NCBI GenBank assembly: GCA_028700615.1
Contig: JAQVSH010000087.1
Location: 1 to 7,236 of the forward strand
Source of the DNA: Bacteroidales bacterium
Lineage (GTDB): Bacteria > Bacteroidota > Bacteroidia > Bacteroidales > UBA4181
Length of the DNA: 7,236 nucleotides
Reading direction: 5' to 3'
Made by a program: the position numbers and the translations under genes. The notes beneath the pieces were generated by a model. That model was given only the letters and a program-made list of their open reading frames with translations, searched no databases and was not told where the DNA came from. Below are positions 1-7,200 of the stretch, in pieces (the stretch's first letter is position 1; each line of letters begins with the position of its first letter).

Positions 1-45
1 ATTGAACAGGCCATGAAAAGAGCCAATGGGCTGATGTCAACGTAG
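1..45 (+). CDS. C-terminal tail of an upstream gene (partial, unidentified)
   Basis: Frame 1 is open from the window edge to a TAG stop at 43-45 and would encode the last 14 residues, IEQAMKRANGLMST. The other two forward frames hit stops within the first 15 bases. The tail resembles a charged, helical protein C-terminus, but it is too short to name a family. After the stop comes a 90-base non-coding stretch with a promoter, so this gene is probably transcriptionally separate from the regulator that follows. Fourteen codons without a stop are weak evidence on their own. Confidence 0.35.
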   Translation: MEQAMKRANGLMST

Positions 46-68
46 CGTTAACGATAGAATTAAAAAAA

Positions 69-98
69 TTGCATATTAAAATTTTTCTTATAAATTTG
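69..98 (+). promoter_or_regulatory. Predicted Bacteroidota promoter of the GntR regulator gene
   Basis: TAAATTTG at 91-98 matches the Bacteroidota -7 element TAnnTTTG exactly. TTG at 69-71 lies 19 bases upstream, the usual distance for the -33 element. The expected transcription start is near 103-106, giving a leader of about 30 bases before the ATG at 136. No other exact TAnnTTTG with a correctly spaced TTG was seen in the intergenic regions of this window. A transcription start has not been shown. Confidence 0.6.
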
Positions 99-111
99 CG
101 ATTGGTAAGAT

Positions 112-122
112 TAGTCAGACAA
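112..122 (+). promoter_or_regulatory. Putative GntR/FadR-type operator in the regulator leader
   Basis: TAGTCAGACAA contains GTC-A-GAC, a perfect palindrome with an odd centre. It fits the general FadR-subfamily operator form tnGTnnnACna. It lies 14 bases downstream of the -7 element and 13 bases before the start codon, a position suited to autorepression by roadblock or promoter occlusion. The ten bases GTCAGACAAA (114-123) recur exactly at 871-880 before the transporter gene. Assignment to the adjacent regulator is inferred from shared sequence and position. An overlapping AT-rich palindrome (ACAA-AA-TTGT, 119-128) is an alternative or additional contact. Confidence 0.5.
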
Positions 123-135
123 AATTGTAACAATA

Positions 136-852
136 ATGACTGGATGTAAAAAAATTGAAGACGTAAGCCAGGTCACATTAGTTGATATAGTAGAAAGTTC
201 ATTGATAGCGTACATCAAAGAGAATGATCTTAAAGTAGATGATTTTTTACCAAGTGAAACTGAATTAGCTAAAAGCCTCGGAGTTGCAAGAAGTGTGTTG
301 CGTGAAGCGTTAAGTCGTTTAAAGGTTTACGGTCTAATTGAGTCAAGACCCAGACACGGGATGGTTTTAAGAGAACCTTCAATTTTTGCACCTATGAAAA
401 AAGTAATGCAATTAAATCTCTGGGGAGAACAAACCATGTTTGATATATTGGGAATGCGTGTTACGTTGGAATTAGGTATGGTAGATGATATTTTTAATCA
501 CCTAAATGATAAACATATAGAAGAGTTGACAAAAATTGTTAATGTAAGTACAGTTTTAGAAAATAATTTATACGAAGGCGTTAGTGAAATTAATTTCCAT
601 TCAAAATTATACGAAATCACAGGAAATAAAGCTTTCATTATGTTTCAGGATTTGATACATCCAGTTATAGATTTTATTAAAAGCCGTTTTGAAGAGTACT
701 TTAAACCCATTAACAAGCAATTAGAAGAAGACGGCCTTATTGTGACCCATTCTGATCTTCTGACCTATTTAAAATTTCGGGATAAAGGGGGATTTCAGAA
801 ATCGTTGGAAAATCATTTCTTGCCATACAAGATATTTCTAAGAAAGATGTAA
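136..852 (+). CDS. GntR-family transcriptional regulator, FadR subfamily (NanR-like by context)
   Basis: This 238-residue protein has the two-part FadR-type architecture. An N-terminal winged helix-turn-helix occupies about residues 15-80, with the GntR hallmarks PSETELAKSLGVARSVLREA (39-58), L62 in the recognition region and the wing RPRHGMVL (71-78). A helical FCD ligand-binding domain covers about 100-235. The usual FCD metal/ligand residues appear as E151-x3-H155, H205 and H227; the 22-residue gap between the last two histidines is normal, and the first position, usually Asp, is Glu here. ATG 136 is the first usable start because an in-frame TAG lies at 112-114. E. coli NanR is also a FadR-type GntR protein, so control of sialate genes is plausible, but the operator seen here (GTCAGAC) is not the GGTATA repeat of E. 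coli NanR. The effector is unknown; Neu5Ac or ManNAc are natural candidates. Sampled segments of the gene are markedly A/T-richer (about 25-30% GC) than the SusC gene. Confidence 0.88.
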   Translation: MTGCKKIEDVSQVTLVDIVESSLIAYIKENDLKVDDFLPSETELAKSLGVARSVLREALSRLKVYGLIESRPRHGMVLREPSIFAPMKKVMQLNLWGEQTMFDILGMRVTLELGMVDDIFNHLNDKHIEELTKIVNVSTVLENNLYEGVSEINFHSKLYEITGNKAFIMFQDLIHPVIDFIKSRFEEYFKPINKQLEEDGLIVTHSDLLTYLKFRDKGGFQKSLENHFLPYKIFLRKM

Positions 853-867
853 TTTTTTTTCATGTTA

Positions 868-880
868 TATGTCAGACAAA
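868..880 (+). promoter_or_regulatory. Putative operator upstream of the transporter-nanA-susC operon
   Basis: TGTCAGACA (870-878) is a perfect 9-base palindrome with an odd centre, containing the same GTC-A-GAC core as the site at 112-122. The identity with the first site extends over GTCAGACAAA. It lies 24 bases before the ATG of the transporter gene. No convincing TAnnTTTG promoter was found just upstream; TAATTTTT at 850-857 is a one-mismatch -7 candidate but lacks a well-spaced TTG. The operon may use that weak element, an activator-dependent promoter, or readthrough from the regulator gene. Confidence 0.5.
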
Positions 881-901
881 TAGGACAAATAAGACAAAAC
901 T
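875..901 (+). repeat. Three tandem 9-base repeats GACAAATAR in the operon leader
   Basis: GACAAATAG (875-883), GACAAATAA (884-892) and GACAAAACT (893-901) follow each other in exact 9-base register. The first six bases are identical in all three. The first unit contains the right half (GAC) of the operator palindrome at 870-878, so the array could present extra regulator half-sites. It ends three bases before the start codon and could equally be an A-rich, unstructured leader that favours initiation in a species without Shine-Dalgarno sequences. Confidence 0.6.
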
Positions 902-904
902 AAA

Positions 905-3292
905 ATGAAAAGGTATTTTGTGATAGGGCTTGTTTTTACCATATGGTTGCTGTCTCCTGCATGCTCCAATTGTAATACTGCTTTTTTGACGGATGCGTCA
1001 GGGCTTGATTTGGTAACAGAAAGAAAAGTTATAAATGTGCCGATTTCGAAGGATCTCATCAAAGAAATGAATCTTTTGGGTATCATAGAAAAAGGCTTTT
1101 TATTCCATCATATTGACGATCAATCGTTATGTTTATATAATGAATTCTGTGAAAGTCAAGAGATTATTCTGGATCTTGATATTGAAACTATCAGAAGTTA
1201 TCAGCTTCAAAGTGGCATATTGCTAACAGATGCAGCGGGAACGGGCCCCTTTTTGGTCACAATGGGGAAAACATCTCTTCAAAATGAACTTTTGCCACAT
1301 TTTCCTGAAGGGTTAAATAATGCCCGAATTACTATTATTGATAATAAGGGTGTCTTGTATCTGGGGGCGTTGTCGGAGGGTTCGCTTATTATATATATAC
1401 TTAACAGGAATGCTGCAGTGGTAACCCGATGGGAAGAACTGGCCCGAACCGATATCGATACAAAAAACCAAATCCTGATGTCTTTTCAATCTAATGGTAT
1501 GGATGATTGTCTCTTTGTGTTTGTTAGTGGTAGTGAAGTTGGTTTTCTTCGTTATAACTTAAGGTTAGGGAATTGGGTCGAAAAAGACATTGACACTAAT
1601 TCTCTTGCGCAGGCATCCTGTGCATTTAGCCAGGGTGCTTCTCATATTGTTTTCCTCGATAAAAACGGTCATTCTTTATATCTGTTCAACACGATAACAG
1701 ATACTTTTAATGAAATGAGAATAAAACCTGCCGAAGGGGTCCTGAAGAAAGTGCAGTTTTTTGGTAACCAAATGTCAACCATATATTATGATGAGACAAA
1801 CCAATCTTTACAATTGAGGTATTTATCTGTTGAGAAGGTGAAAAATGGTTTTTCTCCCACAGATATAATTGTGCTTGTCCTATATTTTGGAGTTTTGGTC
1901 TTTATAGGGTATTATTTTTCTAGAAGGCAGAAAAACTCAGAAGATTATTTTAAGGGCGGACAACGGATCCCCTGGTGGGCCGCTGGTTTGAGTCTTTTTG
2001 GAACTTCCCTGAGCGCCATCACTTTCATGGCTATACCAGCCAAGGCATATGCCACCAATTGGAGCTACATGTTATTTAATAGCGGCATTTTGATGGTGGC
2101 TCCTATTATTATGTTCGTATTTATCCCATTTTTCAGGAAACTTAATATAACAACCGCCTATGAGTATCTTGAGGTGAGATTCAATGCTCTCATAAGGGTT
2201 ATATGTAGCCTGGCGTTTATTGTATTTCAGGTAGGCAGGATGGGCGTCATACTTCTGTTGCCTTCAATTGCTATAAATCTCGTCACCGGATTTGACATAT
2301 TTCTCTGTATCGCTCTTATGGGAGTCTTCAGCATTGTGTATACGCGTATGGGCGGAATTGAAGCCGTTGTGTGGACCGATGCACTTCAGGTAGTCATTCT
2401 TCTGGGAGGGGCCTTGTTTGCAATCTTCCACATAGTTGGACAAATACCCGGGGGATGGTCGGAAACAATGTCTATTGCTTATTCAAGTGGCAAAATGAGT
2501 TTTGGAAGTACTGTTTTTAAACTTTCTGATTCAACTGTGTGGACCGTGTTGATTGCTACATTTTTTACCAATCTTACTACATATGGGACAGATCAAAGTA
2601 TGGTACAGCGTTATCTGACAACTGCTTCCCCAAAAGCAGCCAGAAAAAGCGTAATGACAAATGCCTTATTAACCATACCGGCAACTTTGATCTTCTTTTT
2701 GATAGGCACCTTGCTATTTGTTTATTACAAAACCAATCCTGCACAAAATACCCTGACTCTGGACAGTAACGACGCCATCTTCCCGTGGTATATCTATACC
2801 CAATTGCCGGTCGGAATGGTTGGGTTACTTATTGCAGGTGTTTTTGCTGCAGCCATGTCCACGTTGAGTGGTAGTATGAATTCAGTGGCTACTGCTTATG
2901 TAATGGATATCCGTCCAAAACTTTTCAAAATAAAGTCCGTTGCAGATCTGAAAGTGGCCCGTAGAGCAACTCTTATAGCTGGTGCTCTATGCTTGTTGTT
3001 TGCATTTTTCATGGCTACCTGGAATATTAATTCTTTGTGGGATGAATTCAACAGGTTGTTGGGGCTAATACTTGGCAGTATGGGCGGTTTGTTCCTTCTG
3101 GGTATGGTGACAAAAAAAGCAAACGCTCCAGGCGCCTTAATTGGTATAGTTGTAAGTGTTGCCGTACAATTGGTTGTCGCAAACTATACACCCGTTCACC
3201 TTCTCCTATATACTACAGTCGGCTTTATTACATGTTTTGCAATCGGTTACCTGGCAAGTTATTTTTTTAAAACAAATAAGATTATCGTATGA
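905..3292 (+). CDS. Na+/sialic acid symporter (SSS family, SiaT-like) with N-terminal propeller-like domain
   Basis: This 795-residue protein probably carries Neu5Ac with Na+ across the inner membrane. Residues 1-26 form a signal peptide (KR, then a hydrophobic core; C20 or C23 could suggest a lipoprotein but the lipobox is not canonical). Residues about 30-310 are beta-rich, with about six repeats of 35-45 residues, several ending kelch-like (LRYNLRLGNWVEKD; LYLFNTITDTFNEM), but the kelch double glycines are lost. Residues 316-795 are a complete SSS core with about 13 membrane segments and family motifs WWAAGLSLFGTSLSA (357-371), TAYEYLEVRF (417-426), GGIEAVVWTDALQ (483-495) and TDQSMVQRY (562-570). 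Compared from memory with Proteus mirabilis SiaT, a constant offset of +310 puts R445 at R135 (carboxylate contact), S370 and T373 at S60 and T63, D492 at D182, and S652/T653/S655 at the sodium-site serines 342/343/345. The start at 905 follows an in-frame TAA at 890-892. The gene overlaps nanA by ATGA, implying coupled translation. The N-out topology of SSS proteins places the propeller in the periplasm. Other sugar-acid substrates are less likely given R445 and nanA. Confidence 0.88.
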   Translation: MKRYFVIGLVFTIWLLSPACSNCNTAFLTDASGLDLVTERKVINVPISKDLIKEMNLLGIIEKGFLFHHIDDQSLCLYNEFCESQEIILDLDIETIRSYQLQSGILLTDAAGTGPFLVTMGKTSLQNELLPHFPEGLNNARITIIDNKGVLYLGALSEGSLIIYILNRNAAVVTRWEELARTDIDTKNQILMSFQSNGMDDCLFVFVSGSEVGFLRYNLRLGNWVEKDIDTNSLAQASCAFSQGASHIVFLDKNGHSLYLFNTITDTFNEMRIKPAEGVLKKVQFFGNQMSTIYYDETNQSLQLRYLSVEKVKNGFSPTDIIVLVLYFGVLVFIGYYFSRRQKNSEDYFKGGQRIPWWAAGLSLFGTSLSAITFMAIPAKAYATNWSYMLFNSGILMVAPIIMFVFIPFFRKLNITTAYEYLEVRFNALIRVICSLAFIVFQVGRMGVILLLPSIAINLVTGFDIFLCIALMGVFSIVYTRMGGIEAVVWTDALQVVILLGGALFAIFHIVGQIPGGWSETMSIAYSSGKMSFGSTVFKLSDSTVWTVLIATFFTNLTTYGTDQSMVQRYLTTASPKAARKSVMTNALLTIPATLIFFLIGTLLFVYYKTNPAQNTLTLDSNDAIFPWYIYTQLPVGMVGLLIAGVFAAAMSTLSGSMNSVATAYVMDIRPKLFKIKSVADLKVARRATLIAGALCLLFAFFMATWNINSLWDEFNRLLGLILGSMGGLFLLGMVTKKANAPGALIGIVVSVAVQLVVANYTPVHLLLYTTVGFITCFAIGYLASYFFKTNKIIV

Positions 3293-4218
3293 TCAATACA
3301 CCAAAACTAACCGGACTGATATCAGCTCCGTTTACTCCCATGCACCCCGACGGGAGTGTTAATTATGAAAAAATCAAAGATTTTGCAGATTATGTTATTG
3401 CATCTGAATGTGTGAACGGCGTGTTTATCTGCGGAACAACGGGTGAATCGGCTTCGTTGACTACAGAAGAAAGAAAAAATATCGCAGAGACATGGGTCAG
3501 GTATGCAGGTGACAAATTGAAAATCATTGTGCATGTGGGAGGAACGTGTATTAAGCAATCTGAAGAACTGGCCAGTCATGCAGAAAAAATCGGAGCATGT
3601 GCCATAGGTTCTATTGCCCCGTTTTTCTTTAAGCCAGCCAGCGTGGAAGATCTGGTTCGGTATTTCAGGCCAATTGCCGCTGCAGCAAGCCGTCTTCCGT
3701 TCTATTATTACAATATGCCTTCAATCTCCGGCGTGTCACTTTCTGTTCCCGAATTCCTTAAAAAAGGTGCTCAGGTGATACCCACTTTACGTGGTGTTAA
3801 GTTCACTCATAATGATCTTATGGAAATGCAACAGTGCGTGAATTTGGACCATGGAGAATTTGATATACTCCATGGTTTTGATGAAATACTCATTACTGGT
3901 TTATCAATAGGTGTAAAAGGTGCCGTAGGAAGCACTTATAATTACATACCAGAAATATACAAAGGGATCATGCTAGCCATGCAAAATAATGATATTGCCG
4001 AAGCCCGCAGGCTCCAGTATGAGTCGGTGAAAATACTGGATGTGGTCATCAGGCATGGTGGTGGTGTAAGAGGGGGGAAAGCTCTTATGAACCTGGCCGG
4101 CGTTGATTGCGGACAATGCCGACTGCCTATTTCACCCGTTTCCGATGAAGAAATGGAAGACATAAAAAAAGAACTACAAAACACACTTTTCTTTAACATA
4201 ATTTATTCCAGAATTTAA
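3289..4218 (+). CDS. nanA: N-acetylneuraminate lyase (sialic acid aldolase)
   Basis: This 309-residue cytoplasmic (beta/alpha)8-barrel enzyme of the DHDPS/NAL family is predicted to cleave Neu5Ac to N-acetylmannosamine and pyruvate. The pyruvate-binding motif GTTGE is at 49-53, the catalytic tyrosine is Y141 in YYYNMP, and the Schiff-base lysine is K171 in GVKFTHNDL. The NAL-specific substrate residues are present: D198-E199 in HGFDEI and S215 in GAVGSTYNY, equivalent to D191, E192 and S208 of E. coli NanA. These separate it from dihydrodipicolinate synthase and KDG-type aldolases. Length is normal for the family. Segments such as IAPFFFKP (109-116) and LPFYYYNMP (136-144) look closer to the vertebrate NPL type than to E. 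coli NanA. The ATG overlaps the transporter stop by 4 bases and the SusC gene starts 16 bases downstream, so all three should share one transcript. Confidence 0.95.
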   Translation: MINTPKLTGLISAPFTPMHPDGSVNYEKIKDFADYVIASECVNGVFICGTTGESASLTTEERKNIAETWVRYAGDKLKIIVHVGGTCIKQSEELASHAEKIGACAIGSIAPFFFKPASVEDLVRYFRPIAAAASRLPFYYYNMPSISGVSLSVPEFLKKGAQVIPTLRGVKFTHNDLMEMQQCVNLDHGEFDILHGFDEILITGLSIGVKGAVGSTYNYIPEIYKGIMLAMQNNDIAEARRLQYESVKILDVVIRHGGGVRGGKALMNLAGVDCGQCRLPISPVSDEEMEDIKKELQNTLFFNIIYSRI

Positions 4219-4234
4219 CCTAATAATCATTTGT

Positions 4235-7200
4235 ATGAAACGAATTAACCACTATTTACTCTTTGCAATTGCGTTGCTTCTTTCAGTTAACGTTAGTGCA
4301 CAGACTCTAGAAATAACAGGGAAGGTGACGGACGTTTCAGGACAGCCTCTTCAGGGGGTTACTGTATTTCTTCAGGGTGCTTCATCCTATACTGTCACAA
4401 ATAATGACGGTACGTATTCTATCAACGCTGATCGCGGACAAACCATTAAATTTTCTGCTATAGGTTTTGTAACTAAGGAAATCACGGTGTCAGATCAAAA
4501 AATAATTCATATTACACTGGAAGAAGAAGTGTTTAATGTAGAGGAATTGATGGTAATCGGATATGGATCTCAATCAAAACGAACAGTGACTTCCTCCATA
4601 GCTAAGGTTTCTGGTGATGAAATTCAGAAATCTACAGTTACTTCTGCTACAGAGGCACTCAAAGGGAAGGTGGCTGGAGCCCGGATTTTTACACCAAATA
4701 ATTCACCAGGGGCTGAACCAACAATACTTATCAGGGGCGGTTCTTCAATATCCGGGAACAATGATCCATTGATTTTAGTGGACGGGATTGAACGGGATTT
4801 GTCGGGCATAAATCCCAATGACATTGAGTCAATGGAAATCCTTAAGGATGCGGCATCATCGGCTATTTACGGATCCAGGGCTTCTAACGGGGTCGTGCTT
4901 GTTACTACTAAGAAAGGAAATAATAACAGCACTCCCCGGATAACATTTGAAGCGAATGTGGCTGTGGAATCTACAGAACGTAACATGGAGTACCTGGGAT
5001 CGGAAGACGCTATAACCATTATGCGGAAACGACTTATTCAGGGACCTCACCCGAATTATGCCTATGCCAATAACTATGCGTACAGTTCCGGCAACCTGTC
5101 ATCTTCAAAATACTCCGTCAGGGCATTGATGGCGGGGGAAACTGTTCCTGCCGGCTATCTGACAATGGATGACCCAATCAATTCTGGTACTAAGCTAATA
5201 TTCCAGGACAACAGCTGGATTAACGAATCTTTCGGAACAGCTGTCTGGCAGAATTATTATGTGGGGATAGACGGAGGGACAGAGAATGTGAAATATCTTG
5301 CAAGCGTTGGATATACAGATGATGGTGGGGTTGCGGTTGGAACCAATTTCAACAGGTTGAGTGCCAGAGCAAATCTGGATGTTAAGATTAGTAAAAAGCT
5401 TACGTTCAGGGGCGGTTTTGATTTAAATCAGATGCACACCAATTATTACGAAAGTCAGTATCAGGTGATCACAAGAGGTTTGATGACACCTACTACGCAG
5501 AAACTATATTATGATGAAGGTCAGTATGCCGGGACTCCCACTCCGGGATACAATGCTTCATCACCTACCCCCGTTTTTTACGCTTACTACAATGATAACG
5601 CCCAGAAAGAAAACAAGGTGGGTGTTAATGGAATATTGGAGTACAATATTATTGAGGGGCTAAAAGCTGTTGCGCAGGTATCCCTTTTCAGTCAAGACCG
5701 AACCGGGGATAGTTTCATGCGTGCCAATGTTTTCAACGGAACCAGGCCGGCCTCTTCTACCATGACAAACAATGAAAGACAAAAGGTAGAGGTCTATGCC
5801 TCATACAATAAATCGGTTAAAGAGCATTCATTTTCTGCAACAGCCGGTTATTCATATCAAAGGTACGATTATAAATATTTAAGAGCTGCTGCTGCTGATG
5901 CAGCTTCTGACAAGATTCCGACATTGAATGCGGGCCCGACCAAGACAGATGCCACAACCATCAAAAATGCCGAAGTCATGATTGGTTACTTTGGGCGCTT
6001 ATCCTATGATTACCAAAAAAAATACCTCCTAATGCTAACGTTCCGTGAAGACGGGTCGTCAAAATTTGTGCAAGGGCAACAATGGGGGTTCTTCCCCGGC
6101 GCTTCTGCAGGATGGGTTATCTCTGAAGAGGACTTCTTAAAAAGTAATAAAGCGATTAATAATTTAAAACTAAGAGCCAGTTACGGACAAACCGGGAACA
6201 ATTATGTAGGTTATTACGATGCTCTGGGAAGATATGCCATTTCAACTATGTATCAAGGTGAAGCCTCAATTATTCCTTCAACCATGCCGAATAAAGGGCT
6301 TACCTGGGAGTCTTCTACCCAATTGGACCTTGGTTTTGATCTGGGTTTGTTCAACAATAGGATACAGATAACGGCAGATTATTTTAATAAGGTAACCGAT
6401 AACTTAATAACCAACAAAGTGCTCCCAAATACGTCCGGGTTCTCAAACATTCTTACCAATCTGGGGAAAGTGAGATTTTATGGATTTGATCTGGAAATAA
6501 ATACCAGGAATGTGGTTAAGAATGACTTCACATGGTCGTCTAAAATTGTTATGAGCTTTGTTAAAAATGTGGTACTTAAACTGCCTGATAATGGCCGGGA
6601 TCAAAACCGCATAGGTGGCTATTCCGTTACAATGGCTGACGGCTCAAAGATGGAATTTGGAGGTATAGCAGAAGGCGAGCCCTTAGGTCGTTTCTATGGT
6701 TATATGACAGATTACATTATTGCTACCCAGGAGCAGGCAAACAATGCGTTGTATGACTCTCAATCACGTGGATGGGACTGGACTAAGAAAAACTATGTTA
6801 CCGGTAAGAGCGGTACAAGCATCGGGAAAAAAGCAATTGGAGACTATGAGTGGAAAGATCTTAACGGAGACAGCGTTATTAACGGATCGGATATGTTTCT
6901 TCTGGGAAATACAATTCCCACCTTTACAGGCGGTTTTGGAAACACCTTTACATATAAAACACTTTCATTGTATGTCTTTGTAGATTGGGCTGTAGGTCAC
7001 TCGATTAGTAATAATTTACTACAACGTCAAATGTGTAACTTCTTTGCCAACAATACCAGCTTACCTACAGAGATCAGCAAAGCCTGGGATCCTGAATCGG
7101 GACAGGATGTTTCTGAGGCCAAATATGCCCGTTTTGGCGGAAACGATTCGGATGACCTGAACAAGAACTTCCGGCCCGCCTCCAATGTTTTCACAACAAG

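Noticed and set aside
46..53. CGTTAACG palindrome after the first stop codon, as a terminator or operator
   Set aside because: Eight bases with no loop and no adjacent T run. No second copy was noticed in the window.
833..860. Small hairpin (TTTCT-A-AGAAA, 835-845) followed by an 8-T run, as a terminator of the regulator gene
   Set aside because: The stem is short, A/T-only apart from one C-G pair, has almost no loop, and lies seven bases from the T run inside the coding end. It is too weak to call.
865..1086. Antisense open frame across the operon leader and transporter start
   Set aside because: It lies opposite a well-supported coding region, has no recognisable domain and looks like a chance frame. 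The same holds for minus-strand frames at 3322-3579, 3942-4199, 4624-4824 and 4856-5050.
2539..2769. Small plus-strand frames inside the transporter, SusC and nanA genes (also 3156-3362 and 6720-6983)
   Set aside because: They are out-of-frame shadows of genes with strong family motifs and show no protein-like features of their own.
3289..4218. Dihydrodipicolinate synthase or a keto-deoxy sugar aldolase instead of NanA
   Set aside because: The DE pair (198-199) and GSTYN motif are sialate-lyase features, and the adjacent symporter has a sialate-type arginine.
4219..4234. Separate promoter for the SusC gene (TTTG at 4230-4233)
   Set aside because: The TA of a TAnnTTTG element is missing at the required spacing and the gap after nanA is only 16 bases, so cotranscription is simpler.
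5884..5904. GCT-rich run in the SusC gene as a phase-variable microsatellite
   Set aside because: Only four GCT units in frame, encoding Ala in a barrel loop; length changes would not shift the frame.
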